Positions 9,115 to 19,600 of a stretch of DNA of 64,000 nucleotides are shown here, piece after piece. This stretch comes from Spirochaeta cellobiosiphila DSM 17781 (lineage in GTDB: Bacteria > Spirochaetota > Spirochaetia > DSM-17781). The position numbers and the translations under genes are program-made. The DNA lies in assembly GCF_000426705.1 (NCBI RefSeq), contig NZ_KE384554.1, positions 1-64,000 on the forward strand, given 5' to 3'. The notes beneath the pieces are model-generated. The model was not told the origin of the DNA. It was given only the letters and a program-made list of their open reading frames with translations, and did no database searches. Within the stretch, counting starts at the first letter, position 1, and each line of letters begins with the position of its first letter.

Positions 9115-9790
9115 AACCCTCCCAATCTTTAAATAAGTTATTTAATTCTCCTACTTTATCAGGATCGGCGATTCCATTTTCGCCTGGTCCTGGAAATGTG
9201 GAAGAATCCATTTTATTTAATTCTTCTCTTACTCTAATCAATCTATTTATTTGTTTGTTTATTATTGATTCATAATTCAATTCATCATGATTAATTCTAT
9301 AGGCTTCGTCTTCCCAGAACTGAATTCCCTCTAGAAATAAGTAGGGATAATTTTCTGTTTCCTTCGCTAATTTGACTGCTTCCACCCAATGAGGTAGAGC
9401 AAAATTATATATTTTTTCGGCTATGTCTAGACTTCTTAGAGTGATGTCTTTATAAGGGGCATTATAGAAGTAAGCTTTTTGCTTATCGAACTTATTTCCA
9501 AGTATTAGATAGTTTTCAACAATCTTTAAATGAATGTGCATATCGAATAGTTTTTGATATTTATTCCATTCTTCTTTTGTTTCAATACGCGTTAATGCAT
9601 TCAACGGATTTGCAAAATCTGCATCCAAGGCTTCCTCAAGATACATAAGATTTTCCCAAGTTCTATTAGGGTAAGCATACAAATGACGATGATATAATTC
9701 ATATACCTGTTCCTTGTAAGTAAGTTTATATGCCCATAACGGATGGTTAATAAATAATAGGAATAAAAAAGATGCCATTAGTTTGTTCAT
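9104..9790 (-). CDS. Secreted protein of unknown function, probably conserved in spirochaetes
   Basis: About 228 residues with an N-terminal hydrophobic signal segment (MNKLMASFLFLLFINHPLWA) and a mature part rich in Tyr, Glu and Asn predicted to be helical, ending [13 protein letters not shown] see no catalytic motif. I chose ATG 9790 rather than the upstream TTG 9820 because it puts the signal peptide at the start. It faces the divergent gene at 9950 across a short AT-rich gap and converges with queA. Likely periplasmic; no function can be assigned. Confidence 0.6.
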   Translation of the reverse strand: MNKLMASFLFLLFINHPLWAYKLTYKEQVYELYHRHLYAYPNRTWENLMYLEEALDADFANPLNALTRIETKEEWNKYQKLFDMHIHLKIVENYLILGNKFDKQKAYFYNAPYKDITLRSLDIAEKIYNFALPHWVEAVKLAKETENYPYLFLEGIQFWEDEAYRINHDELNYESIINKQINRLIRVREELNKMDSSTFPGPGENGIADPDKVGELNNLFKDWEGFIK

Positions 9791-9897
9791 TACTCTAAGA
9801 TTATCGGTATTTTGTTTCAAATTACTTATACTGATTTGATATCCACTAAGTTTAAATTATTATATCTGTTTTATCTAATCCATCTAAAATATGAAAA

Positions 9898-9951
9898 ATT
9901 ATTCAAACACATGTATTCATGTTTATAACTCCCTTATATAATTTGAATAAT
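9898..9951. promoter_or_regulatory. Inverted repeats and -10 box in the divergent gap, overlapping the start of the gene at 9950
   Basis: ATTATTCAAA (9898-9907) is the exact reverse complement of TTTGAATAAT (9942-9951), the right arm covering the ATG at 9950. Between them is a smaller hairpin ACATG-TATT-CATGT (9910-9923). TATAAT at 9937-9942 sits 7 nt before the ATG and no Shine-Dalgarno is present. This may be an operator for a leaderless promoter, or an RNA stem hiding the start codon. Confidence 0.45.
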
Positions 9952-10966
9952 GAAAACGTCTATATATCATATATTACTGTTGATGTTTTTATCGGCAAAT
10001 TTGTCGTATCCAGAGACATATCGAAAGGATATCTATATTGGAGGCAATATTACTGATGAAAATATTGAAACTGATAACTTTGATTTTATTTTTGACGATA
10101 GTTTTCCAAGTTTAAAAAGCCAAAATGACAGAGAATCTTTGAAATTTATACCAGGTTTTAAAAAACATGACAAAGAAAACAAAAACGGCTATGTCGATTA
10201 TGAATGGTCAATTGTAAAAGGTTCAATTTATTACAATAAAAATGGACCCAGAAGACCAATTGAAATTAATTATAATCAAATTAACCCGACAATTGTTTAC
10301 ACCAACAACAGTGGTAACATTTATCCAGGTATTATCCTTCAAAATCAGAGTTTGAGTCTCATGTATAAAAGTATCAATAATGATATATTTTTTCATCATA
10401 ATATACCTTTATATTCAAAGATAATGGATTATCGTATTAGCTACGATAATTTATTAACACTTTCTGCAAATTGGGGAGACTGGGGGGCTAGTGTAAATAG
10501 CAATAATAGTTTTTATCCACTTTTCAATATAAATTTTCCATTAAAAACATATAAGATTGCTTTAATTTCGAGTGAATGGAAAGAAAACTATGGTCAAACC
10601 TATCTGTCCTATACTCATACAAGCATCAATAGTTTTTATGAAATGGGAGTAGGGTTTGTTACTGATTATTTTGGATCACAACCTCCTCAGCGTTTAGAGA
10701 CATTATTAATATCTAACATTATATATAAAAAATATTCCTTGAATGTAAGAACCAATTTAGGTATGGAGACTTTGGGAGGACAGATCCTAATCGATTCAAA
10801 GGTGACTGATAACTTCAAAATCGGATTGGCTATTGATAAAGACAATATTCCTTTAAATAAAGCAATTTCAACAGGATTTGTTTTTAAAATATATGATTTT
10901 GAGATAGAATTGGGTACTCAAGATAATATAATCTTATCATCATTATCATACACTAGGAGTTTTTAG
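9950..10966 (+). CDS. Probable outer-membrane beta-barrel protein, function unknown
   Basis: A 338-residue protein with a signal peptide (MKTSIYHILLLMFLSANLSYP), many alternating polar/aromatic strands in the middle, and a C-terminus ending in YTRSF; a terminal Phe is typical of BamA-dependent outer-membrane proteins. It abuts the exbB gene (0 bp gap), so it probably belongs to the same transcript as the ExbB-ExbD-TonB-TamB-BamA-Skp set. No family recognised. No ribosome-binding site precedes the ATG. The barrel prediction rests on composition and context only. Confidence 0.6.
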   Translation: MKTSIYHILLLMFLSANLSYPETYRKDIYIGGNITDENIETDNFDFIFDDSFPSLKSQNDRESLKFIPGFKKHDKENKNGYVDYEWSIVKGSIYYNKNGPRRPIEINYNQINPTIVYTNNSGNIYPGIILQNQSLSLMYKSINNDIFFHHNIPLYSKIMDYRISYDNLLTLSANWGDWGASVNSNNSFYPLFNINFPLKTYKIALISSEWKENYGQTYLSYTHTSINSFYEMGVGFVTDYFGSQPPQRLETLLISNIIYKKYSLNVRTNLGMETLGGQILIDSKVTDNFKIGLAIDKDNIPLNKAISTGFVFKIYDFEIELGTQDNIILSSLSYTRSF

Positions 10967-11566
10967 GTGTTAGACTTAATTAGAGACAATTGGGTTATGT
11001 TATTACCAATATTAGTTCTTTCCATTATTGGTATCTCTCTTATTCTTGAAAGAACCTTTTTTTATTTATATACCAATGCATTATCATCTAAAAAATTTAA
11101 TATTGTCAAAAATCTTTTAAGAATTGGAAATTTACATCAACTAAGAGATACCGTAAAAGATCAACATTCCGCAATTGATAGTTTGATTCTAACTTTTATG
11201 TCTAGACAAGATAGTACTTCTGAAGTTCTTGTACCTATTTTAGAAGCTTCCGCCATGGAATGGAAAAATAAATTATCAAAAAATATCAATATTCTTTTAG
11301 CGATCTCTAATATTTCCACACTTTTAGGTTTATTAGGTACTGTAACTGGAATGATCTTAACCTTTTATAACATGAAAAATACAGGAGCTTCCGACCCTAG
11401 TTCTCTTGCAGGAGGTATATCGCAAGCCTTGATAACTACAGCAGCAGGACTACTTGTGGCCATTCCTAATTTATTTGCTTATTACGGTTTTTCCGAGACA
11501 TTAGATAAAAGATTAGATGAATTGGATATTTTGATTAATGAATTGATAGCATTTAGGAGCAACTAG
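10967..11566 (+). CDS. exbB: MotA/TolQ/ExbB family proton channel protein
   Basis: The 199-residue inner-membrane protein has three hydrophobic segments: about 10-32, then ISTLLGLLGTVTGMILTF and ALITTAAGLLVAIPNLFAYY, the latter two being the conserved ExbB/TolQ channel signatures. With ExbD it uses the proton gradient to drive a TonB- or TolA-type protein. The start is GTG directly after the previous stop. ExbB and TolQ cannot be separated by sequence reading; the following TonB-like gene favours ExbB. Confidence 0.9.
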   Translation: MLDLIRDNWVMLLPILVLSIIGISLILERTFFYLYTNALSSKKFNIVKNLLRIGNLHQLRDTVKDQHSAIDSLILTFMSRQDSTSEVLVPILEASAMEWKNKLSKNINILLAISNISTLLGLLGTVTGMILTFYNMKNTGASDPSSLAGGISQALITTAAGLLVAIPNLFAYYGFSETLDKRLDELDILINELIAFRSN

Positions 11567-11573
11567 AACTAAT

Positions 11574-11987
11574 ATGCGAAGATTAAGTCTTAAAAGAAAA
11601 CAAAATCATGATAAAAGTCTTCCCTTAACACCATTAATAGATATGGTCTTTCTAGTAATGATATTTTTTATCATAAATACTAGTTTTTCCTTAACTCCAG
11701 TTCTTGATATAAAACTTCCAAAAGCAAGTAGTAGCAAGCCTGATTTGACCGAAAAAGAAATTTCAATATATGTACGAGCTACAGGATCAATAGTGATTGA
11801 TGATGAGGAGTATAATACAGAAAGTCTTCTACAGGCTTTAGTTGATAAAGAAAAAGAAATTAAGATATACATCTATTCAGATGAATTTACATCTTATGGT
11901 AAGGTCCTGAATATCTTGGACGTATTGAGGTCTAATGATTTTGTAAATGTATTTTTAGTTACCGATAAGAAAATAGGGAATGAATAG
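11574..11987 (+). CDS. exbD: ExbD/TolR biopolymer transport protein
   Basis: A 137-residue protein with a basic N-terminus, one membrane helix starting at PLIDMVFLVMIFFII, and a periplasmic domain. Asp23 in the helix is the proton-carrying residue conserved in ExbD and TolR. It sits 7 bp after exbB and overlaps the TonB-like gene by 8 bp, the normal arrangement of an energy-transducing complex. Confidence 0.92.
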   Translation: MRRLSLKRKQNHDKSLPLTPLIDMVFLVMIFFIINTSFSLTPVLDIKLPKASSSKPDLTEKEISIYVRATGSIVIDDEEYNTESLLQALVDKEKEIKIYIYSDEFTSYGKVLNILDVLRSNDFVNVFLVTDKKIGNE

Positions 11988-12642
11988 ATTATTCATATAT
12001 ACAACATTTACTTCAATAGTTTTTCACTCTATAGTAATTTTGGTGTTAATTTTATTAAAAATTAATACTTCTACTGATCAAGTAATCCCAATAAATATGA
12101 TATCTAGTAACAAATCAATAACTTCAAACACGGATACGTTAAGAAAGAGAAATGAAAATAATGGTTTCTTAGCACAAGAGAAGGATTTTGATATATCCAA
12201 CTTACCTTCTGATTTCGAGAATGTAGAATCAACAACTTCAATTAAAAAATATTTGGTAGATAATAAAGCATTTCAAATCATGTCTAAATCAGAGAATAAT
12301 TTTTTTGCTATGGATACAGAAATAATAAGTAATACATCACAAGATATTATTAGTACCAACAATGACGTTAATTCAAAATATAGTATTGTTTTCGAACCAG
12401 ACTTTAAATTCATAAATCATAATGATAATATAAATGAAAGTAGGGATATTGAGATTGATGTCATTATTAATACCTCAGGATATGTTGAAAATTATAAGAT
12501 AGCAACAACTGGAAATCCTGATTTGGATGCAAGTTTGGAAGAATATATCAGAGAGTTAGTTTTTAGTCCTTACATAGGTGAAAGAAAATATACTATAGAA
12601 TTTAATTTGAAAGTTGGTATTAAAAGTATATATGAAAAATAA
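11980..12642 (+). CDS. TonB-like energy transducer
   Basis: The 220-residue protein has one N-terminal membrane helix (about 8-27), a long Ser/Asn/Asp-rich periplasmic linker without the Pro-Lys repeats of E. coli TonB, and a C-terminal domain (about 145-215) with the TonB-C pattern: IEIDVIINTSGYVENYKI, PDLDASLEEYIRELVFSPY. By position after exbB and exbD it should carry proton-motive energy across the periplasm. It overlaps tamB by 11 bp, so its partner could be an outer-membrane assembly factor instead of a nutrient receptor. Confidence 0.78.
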   Translation: MNRLFIYTTFTSIVFHSIVILVLILLKINTSTDQVIPINMISSNKSITSNTDTLRKRNENNGFLAQEKDFDISNLPSDFENVESTTSIKKYLVDNKAFQIMSKSENNFFAMDTEIISNTSQDIISTNNDVNSKYSIVFEPDFKFINHNDNINESRDIEIDVIINTSGYVENYKIATTGNPDLDASLEEYIRELVFSPYIGERKYTIEFNLKVGIKSIYEK

Positions 12643-15600
12643 AACTTTTAATATTAATATTAATATTGGAACCATTATAGTAATTGTAGCAATAATACTT
12701 TCATCTTTATGTACTTATCCTTTAATAAAAAGAATCCAATTACTATTTAATGAAGGTAAAAACAATGCGATTCTTCGTTTAGAAGATAAAACAGGTTATA
12801 GCATTTCATATGAAAGCATCTCACCTTCCATTTTCCGTAATTTTAGGATTAAGTCTCTTAAAGTTGTTGATCCGATAACGAAAACTCAATTATTATCAGT
12901 AAATAGTGTTAGAGTTTATTATAATATATTTAAGCTGATTGCTCGCGATTGGGATGGTTTTGTTGATGAAGTACGTTTTGAAAACACCACCTTAAATCTA
13001 GATTTAAATAAAAAGAGTGAAAATGGAAATACTAACTCAATTAGCCCATTAAGTAATATAAAATTACCAGAGGGAATAAACATTTCTGGTAAAAATATAT
13101 CTGTCAATATTCTTTACCGTGCATATCAGATCTCATTAGATGATTTATTCTTTCGTTTGGAAGATCGTGAATCAAATTATAGAACACAGGTATCCAGTAA
13201 CGTAATTATAACAAATATTCAGACACAAACTCATATATTGGATTCTAAACTACGTATTTCAGGGGCAACTGGTAAGAAATTGACTTGGACTAACTGGAAT
13301 ACAGAAATAAAGAAAACAAAATCAGATTATTTTATTATAGAAGATCAGAATATATATTTAGAATATTTTGAGAATAAAATTCACATTCAAAAGACAAGAG
13401 ATAAGTTACCCCTGGATTTACAGTTTAATTATAGTTTAATAGATACGAAATGGTCGTTGAAGATATTAAGTGAGAAATTTAGATTAAACAACATTGTTAA
13501 GTTTATTGGTAAGTTAGACTTTATAAATGGATATGATTTAGATAACTTTACACTTGATGCTTCAATTTCAGGAAATTGGAAACAGAAAACTATAGAATAT
13601 TCTGCGTCTGGTTCTTTTGATTCATACTTAACTTCATTATTTAAAGATAGTCATATTGATCTAGACATTAATGGCTCTCGATTTTTGACAAATGTCAATA
13701 GTTTGCATTTATCCAGTCAGAATGGAGAAATAGTATATTCTGGTAACTTGGATTGGAAAAATCAATTACCCGATGGCGTTGTTCATTTACAGTCAGTACT
13801 TATCCCTGGTTTGTTTAAAAGAATTGATACAAGTCTATTAATTAATTCTAAATCTTCTAATAAAATTATAATCACATCTGATTTAATAAATGTTGGTACT
13901 ACAATTATAGATAGTTTCAGTTTGGATATTTTTAAAATTAAAAATACTTTGTTAGCTACTGGATCGATAGATATTCCAATACTCGATACGGCTTCCAATA
14001 TTGATTTTGAATTTAATATAAATCTGGATGATCTCAATAGTATCATGGGTTATGCCAGCGTAAAAGAATTACCTATTAGTGAAATTTATAAGATAGCTGT
14101 ACCCGATAAGTCTTTTAATTTAGATTATTACACTGCTTTGTCCAAATATAATTATAATAGTGATATTTTTTTAAGAATCAACAAAGGTTCTTTTTTGATT
14201 AGCTCTTTGTCAAACAAAATAAATAACTCCATTGATAAGAATGATAATATAAATTTGTCATTTTCAATATCAAATAATATCATAAGTATTAGTGATATTA
14301 ATATTTCATGGTTTGATAAGAGTATAAAAGGGGAAATAAAGCTAGAAAAAGATGATCATAAGTACAATATAAGAAGTCAATTAAACTGGCTTGGAGAATT
14401 ATATGTCTATACTGGTGAATACCATTGGAATTCTTCTAAACCTTTAACTATTAATTATTTAAATAGTGAGTTCATTAATTGGCAGAAAGATAAATTAGGT
14501 AATAATCTAATTTCTATTAATATTATAGATTTTCCTCTAGAGTTTAATAAGTTCTTTACTACAAGTTCTTTGACATCAAGTATTTATATTAACGACAAGG
14601 GAATAGAAGTAAATATAGATAGTTTAGCTACAACTATTAAGGCTCCAGTATCAAATGTTAGTACTACATTAAACATTTCTGGACGTTATAAGAAAGGAAT
14701 AATTAATATAGAAAATATTTTAGTTGAGTCTGAAGAGGCGGACTTAAAAGGGCATGGTCTATTGTCTGTTACTCCTGGTGTTTTTCCTTTCGCTAATGGA
14801 GAATTGACTTTACAATCAGAATCGACAACTGAAAATATCTCTATCTCCTTAGATTCTAAAATTAGTCAAATATCGTTAAATGTTGATAGTTTGCCCGTAA
14901 GTAGATTTTTTGGTAGTCAGTGGAGTGGAAATGTTGAAGCTACAGTAAATATGACTAAAGAAGAATCATTAGTTATTAAAGGTAGTATTAAAGCTCCAGA
15001 TTTAATCTATAAAAATGATTCTATACAACTTAATAGTCTTTTTAGATATGTTTCTGACAATATAGAGATTTCTAAGACTAATATAAAATACCGTCAAATG
15101 AGTTTGAATAATATTTCAGGCAACATAGCCACATCACAATTAAAAGGCACCCTTCAAGGGGATATTCTAAGTAAAATGGGTAGAGATGTTTTTCAAGGTC
15201 ATCTGGACCTCAACATAGATACCATTAAATCTGAAACAACCAATAACAGAATAGGTTATATAAAAATATCAGATATTCTCCAAAGTGGTCAGATATATGA
15301 TGATTGGCAACTAAATTTCTATTCTGAAAACTCTATAAATAATATTTTTTTTAATGGTGGATACAGAAACTCTATAAATGGATCATTAACAAATCTTAAT
15401 ACATTAAATTTTTCAATTGATAGACAATCTCCCGTAAGTCTTGACGGATATGCATTTATTAGAAATGGGTCATTAACTACTACACTTTCAAATGTAAAAG
15501 TAGAGTTATCTTGGCTAAATAATTTCTTAAATAGAAGTGATTTCGTAATCCATAATGGAGTTCTTACTGGAGAGGTTAATGTAATTGGATCAATAAATGA

Positions 15601-16930
15601 TCCCGATTTCGATGGACATTTTATACTAACTGATTTTAATGCTCAAATTCCGTACATTGAAAAAAATCTTTTAATCGATACCTCAAATATAAAGATATCA
15701 GATAAAGAATTAGTTATCGATAATACAAATGGTCGTATAAATCGAACTAACTTGAATTTTTTAGGTACTGGATTAATTGATCATTGGATTCCCTCGTCTT
15801 ATCAAATCAAAATAGACATTCTTGATAATCCTGGTATTCCATTTAGCTTTGGAAAAAACTATTTGAGTATTGATGGTGATATAAATGGAGCTGCACAAAT
15901 GGAAGGAAATTTCCAGACTGCAGTAATTACAGGAGATATTACTCTTAGTAATTCTGAAATTGTATTAGGTTTAACTGATGATAGCGCTAACAATAAATCT
16001 GAAAGTACAAATTTTAAAGCTATGCTTGATATGAATGTTAAGGTTGGACCTAAAGTACAGCTGTATGCTCCAAGTAAACGTTTTCCTTTAATTAAAGGCT
16101 TTTTAACCATAGGTAATAACCTTAATTTCTACTACAATCAAAGTACAAATGAATACGCAATCCAAGGTAAATTAGCTATCGATCGTGGTGAAATAAACTA
16201 TTTAAAGAGCAGAAGTTTTTATATTAAGGAAGGTATAATAACTTTAAATGAAACTAATGAGTATTTTGATCCTCAATTAGAGGTTAGAGCCGAAACTAGA
16301 GAAAAAGATAATAACGGAGATAGCTATACAATTACTCTCATACATTCTGGTTCATTATTAAACTTTAAACCTAGATTTGAATCAAACCCTCCAAAAACAG
16401 AAGCCCAATTAATGGCTCTCATGGGTTTACCAACAATATCAGAAAATGGTGATTTAATAACTTCAAATGATGATGTTTCTGTGTTGAATGAAATATCTGC
16501 TTCAGAAGTAGGAGCTGATTTAGTTGGTGATACTGTTGGTATTTTTTTAATTCGACCGTTTGAAGCAAAAATTCAAGATTTTCTTAGGCTTGATTTGTTT
16601 ACATTAAGATCGGAAGTATTAAAGAAAGCTATTTTGGAAAGAGATGAAATAACATCTGTTAGTGATGTTCTTGACAATACTCGTGTTTTTTTTGGAAAAT
16701 ACCTTTCTGATGATATATTTCTTGAAACTATCCTTAATTTTAGGAGTTTAGATGATAGTAAAACATATCTAGAAGCTTCTGACACAATTGGAGTGGACTT
16801 GGAATTTGGCCTAACATTTGATACACCTTTGTTTCAGATCGGTTGGAATTTAGCTCCTGAAGAAGAAGATAGAGAAAATTTATATTTAAAAGATACTGTT
16901 TTCTCTTTGGAATGGAGAAAATCGTTCTAA
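12632..16930 (+). CDS. tamB: TamB/DUF490 family inter-membrane protein
   Basis: A 1432-residue protein with one N-terminal membrane helix (about 8-32), a very long beta-strand-rich middle expected to form a hydrophobic groove across the periplasm, and the TamB C-terminal domain containing AIQGKLAIDRGEINYLKSR and ending EWRKSF. TamB-like proteins move phospholipids to the outer membrane and/or assist barrel assembly; in Borrelia the homologue contacts BamA. I start at ATG 12632 because the upstream TTG (12614) would lie deep inside tonB. bamA follows within 17 bp. Confidence 0.92.
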   Translation: MKNKTFNININIGTIIVIVAIILSSLCTYPLIKRIQLLFNEGKNNAILRLEDKTGYSISYESISPSIFRNFRIKSLKVVDPITKTQLLSVNSVRVYYNIFKLIARDWDGFVDEVRFENTTLNLDLNKKSENGNTNSISPLSNIKLPEGINISGKNISVNILYRAYQISLDDLFFRLEDRESNYRTQVSSNVIITNIQTQTHILDSKLRISGATGKKLTWTNWNTEIKKTKSDYFIIEDQNIYLEYFENKIHIQKTRDKLPLDLQFNYSLIDTKWSLKILSEKFRLNNIVKFIGKLDFINGYDLDNFTLDASISGNWKQKTIEYSASGSFDSYLTSLFKDSHIDLDINGSRFLTNVNSLHLSSQNGEIVYSGNLDWKNQLPDGVVHLQSVLIPGLFKRIDTSLLINSKSSNKIIITSDLINVGTTIIDSFSLDIFKIKNTLLATGSIDIPILDTASNIDFEFNINLDDLNSIMGYASVKELPISEIYKIAVPDKSFNLDYYTALSKYNYNSDIFLRINKGSFLISSLSNKINNSIDKNDNINLSFSISNNIISISDINISWFDKSIKGEIKLEKDDHKYNIRSQLNWLGELYVYTGEYHWNSSKPLTINYLNSEFINWQKDKLGNNLISINIIDFPLEFNKFFTTSSLTSSIYINDKGIEVNIDSLATTIKAPVSNVSTTLNISGRYKKGIINIENILVESEEADLKGHGLLSVTPGVFPFANGELTLQSESTTENISISLDSKISQISLNVDSLPVSRFFGSQWSGNVEATVNMTKEESLVIKGSIKAPDLIYKNDSIQLNSLFRYVSDNIEISKTNIKYRQMSLNNISGNIATSQLKGTLQGDILSKMGRDVFQGHLDLNIDTIKSETTNNRIGYIKISDILQSGQIYDDWQLNFYSENSINNIFFNGGYRNSINGSLTNLNTLNFSIDRQSPVSLDGYAFIRNGSLTTTLSNVKVELSWLNNFLNRSDFVIHNGVLTGEVNVIGSINDPDFDGHFILTDFNAQIPYIEKNLLIDTSNIKISDKELVIDNTNGRINRTNLNFLGTGLIDHWIPSSYQIKIDILDNPGIPFSFGKNYLSIDGDINGAAQMEGNFQTAVITGDITLSNSEIVLGLTDDSANNKSESTNFKAMLDMNVKVGPKVQLYAPSKRFPLIKGFLTIGNNLNFYYNQSTNEYAIQGKLAIDRGEINYLKSRSFYIKEGIITLNETNEYFDPQLEVRAETREKDNNGDSYTITLIHSGSLLNFKPRFESNPPKTEAQLMALMGLPTISENGDLITSNDDVSVLNEISASEVGADLVGDTVGIFLIRPFEAKIQDFLRLDLFTLRSEVLKKAILERDEITSVSDVLDNTRVFFGKYLSDDIFLETILNFRSLDDSKTYLEASDTIGVDLEFGLTFDTPLFQIGWNLAPEEEDRENLYLKDTVFSLEWRKSF

Positions 16931-16947
16931 AGATAAGAGGAGTTTTG

Positions 16948-19587
16948 ATGCTAAAAAATAAGGTAATCGTAGTTGCTTTGTTGTTAATACCATTATACCT
17001 GTTTGCACAAGAAGACAATTCTAACTGGTATAACGGAAAAATTATTAAAGATATAAGATTTGAAGGGTTAAAAACGGTATCTAAATCTGAATTGAATGGG
17101 ATAGTTAAGCCGTTTATAGATCAACCTTTTTCAGATGCTCTTTTTCGAGATCTTCAAGGTCGTCTATATGCGTTAGAATATTTTGATGGTCTTATTGTTC
17201 CTAATGCTATTCCTGGTAATGAGAGTCGTTCAAATGTAATCATCTTATTTAAAGTAAAAGAAAAGCCTTTGGTAGATAAAATTATATTTGATGGGAATGA
17301 TAAGTTACGAAGATCAGAATTAATGGGTGCAATAGTTACTAAATTGGATGATATGTACAGGAAAAGTAGAGTAACATTGGATGAAGATGCTATTATCAAA
17401 GCTTATAAAGAAAAGGGTTTTGAAAAAGCCAAAGTCTCTAGTAGAGTAGAGACTGATTCTGAGAAGAACCTAATTAATTTATATTTTCAGATTGATGAAG
17501 GAATACAAACTACAATAAAAAAGATAACCTTTGAAGGGAATCGTTATGCCTCTGAAAATACACTTAAGAAATTATTAGATTCAAAGGTAAAAGGTTTTTT
17601 TAATGATGGGGCCTATCAGGATGATGTAATAGCAATGGATCGTCAAAAAATAGAATCATATTATTGGGAAAAAGGATATATCGATGCAAAAGTTGTTGAT
17701 ATTGAAAAAGTATATGAAGATGTTGAAGATGAAAATAGACAAGAGGTCAGTCTAAATTTTTTAATCAATGAAGGTAGTCAATTTACCTATGGTGGGACAA
17801 CCTTTACAGGAAATAAGATATTCTCCTCCGAAAAATTACGAGAAGAAATAACCCTTAAAGATGGAGAAGTTTTAAATAAAAATGAATTAGAATCCGATTT
17901 TTCAAAAATTACAGACTTGTACTATGAAAATGGATATGTGTTTAATACAATTAACAAAAAAGAAGTCAGATCTGGTAGTGTTGTTTCATATAATATTTCA
18001 ATTATAGAAAGACCCAGAGCACATATTAGAGATATTGTAGTGAAGGGTAATGAAAAAACGAAGGACTATGTGATTCTGAGAGAAATACCGTTAGAATCTG
18101 GTGAGGTATTTAGTAAGAAAAAGTTTGTTCAAGGTTATCAAAACTTAGCAAGGCTACAGTATTTTAATAATGTGGTGCCTGAGACTCCTGTTTCTGATGA
18201 TGGTTTGATTGATTTGATCTTTAATGTCGAAGAAGGTCATACTTCTGATATTATACTTGGAATCGCGTTTAGTGGGGCAACTGATTTTCCCGTATCAGGT
18301 CAAGTGAAATGGCAAGATCGAAATTTTTTAGGACGTGGTCAGACTATTGGTGTTGAAGGAAATTTTAGTCCCACTTCTCAAAATCTTGATGTTAGTTTTT
18401 CAGAAAGCTGGATAGCCGGAAAAAGATGGTCAGGAGGTTTTGATTTAACCGTCGCTCACACACTGTACCAAAATGTTCCACAGGATATCATGAATCCAAT
18501 TTTTGATGAAAGTAATAAAATCATTCCAGATCCTTATACTGGGGCCTATGTTTTTAAGTCTGATTATACTGACTATAACGGAGATCCTGCTAACCTTTCA
18601 AAAAATTATTCTGAAGGAGATACTTTCCCATTCCCTGTTACAGACAATGCATGGATTTCCACATACAACTTAGTTCATGATTATGATTATTACTCAGGAA
18701 ATAACTCATCAGGATCAATGGAATATGATGAATATTCTGTAACAATTGGAGTACATACTGGTTACACCTGGAATTTAGGTGTAGGAAGGTTTAATTTAAG
18801 TTCTGCTATAAGTAGTGGATTATCACTAATAGATTATGATGATACTTTATATAGACCTGCTGATCCTGACATACGTAATGCAAATGGACAATGGCGATTA
18901 CAAAATAAATTAATATTGGGTACTAGTTGGGACACAAGAGACTTGAATTACAATGCAACTAGTGGTTATAGAGTAGCTGAAAGATTGACTTTAACTGGTG
19001 GTTTTTTAGGTGGTGATTTTCATTACACTAAAGAACAACTGACAGGTGAATATTATAAAACTCTATGGAAATTGCCAATTTCCTCTTATGACTTCACTGG
19101 AGTTCTTAGGTTAAAATCAACAGGAACTGCTTTGATGGATCCATTTGATCCGTTTTATAATAGGGATATAGATGTCGGGATATCTTCTGTCAATAAGCTA
19201 TCTATTGATGGAATGTTTACAGCAAGAGGGTGGAGTGACGTTGATGAGAACGGTACAGCATTATGGGATAATAAAGTTGAATTAAGAATCCCTATTGTGA
19301 AGAATATAATTGCTTGGGATTTTATCTTTGATGCTGTGGCTTTATTTGGGGATGACACAAAGAATTTAAGTGGAAACATCTCAAAATTGGACTCCTTAAG
19401 TGATGTTAATCTTGAAGACTTCTATTTTAGTTATGGTTTAGGACCAAGATTTGCTATTCAGAATTTTCCACTTGCATTCTACTTTGTTAAACCATTTGGT
19501 TATATTAATGATGAATGGGTTTTTGATAATGATTCCCCATGGGAGAATATGAATTTTATATTGACGTTTGGTATAGACTTATTTTAA
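16948..19587 (+). CDS. bamA: Outer membrane protein assembly factor BamA
   Basis: Omp85-family insertase that folds beta-barrel proteins into the outer membrane. The 879-residue precursor has a signal peptide (MLKNKVIVVALLLIPLYLFAQ), five POTRA repeats over roughly residues 25-415, each beginning with an 'I..I.F.GN' type strand, and a 16-strand barrel. The lid-loop motif appears as MFTARGW in place of VRGF, keeping the Arg. ATG 16948 was chosen because AAGAGGAG (16935-16942) precedes it and the signal peptide starts there. No lipoprotein Bam partner is seen in the operon. Confidence 0.95.
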   Translation: MLKNKVIVVALLLIPLYLFAQEDNSNWYNGKIIKDIRFEGLKTVSKSELNGIVKPFIDQPFSDALFRDLQGRLYALEYFDGLIVPNAIPGNESRSNVIILFKVKEKPLVDKIIFDGNDKLRRSELMGAIVTKLDDMYRKSRVTLDEDAIIKAYKEKGFEKAKVSSRVETDSEKNLINLYFQIDEGIQTTIKKITFEGNRYASENTLKKLLDSKVKGFFNDGAYQDDVIAMDRQKIESYYWEKGYIDAKVVDIEKVYEDVEDENRQEVSLNFLINEGSQFTYGGTTFTGNKIFSSEKLREEITLKDGEVLNKNELESDFSKITDLYYENGYVFNTINKKEVRSGSVVSYNISIIERPRAHIRDIVVKGNEKTKDYVILREIPLESGEVFSKKKFVQGYQNLARLQYFNNVVPETPVSDDGLIDLIFNVEEGHTSDIILGIAFSGATDFPVSGQVKWQDRNFLGRGQTIGVEGNFSPTSQNLDVSFSESWIAGKRWSGGFDLTVAHTLYQNVPQDIMNPIFDESNKIIPDPYTGAYVFKSDYTDYNGDPANLSKNYSEGDTFPFPVTDNAWISTYNLVHDYDYYSGNNSSGSMEYDEYSVTIGVHTGYTWNLGVGRFNLSSAISSGLSLIDYDDTLYRPADPDIRNANGQWRLQNKLILGTSWDTRDLNYNATSGYRVAERLTLTGGFLGGDFHYTKEQLTGEYYKTLWKLPISSYDFTGVLRLKSTGTALMDPFDPFYNRDIDVGISSVNKLSIDGMFTARGWSDVDENGTALWDNKVELRIPIVKNIIAWDFIFDAVALFGDDTKNLSGNISKLDSLSDVNLEDFYFSYGLGPRFAIQNFPLAFYFVKPFGYINDEWVFDNDSPWENMNFILTFGIDLF

Positions 19588-19600
19588 GAAGAGGAAATAG

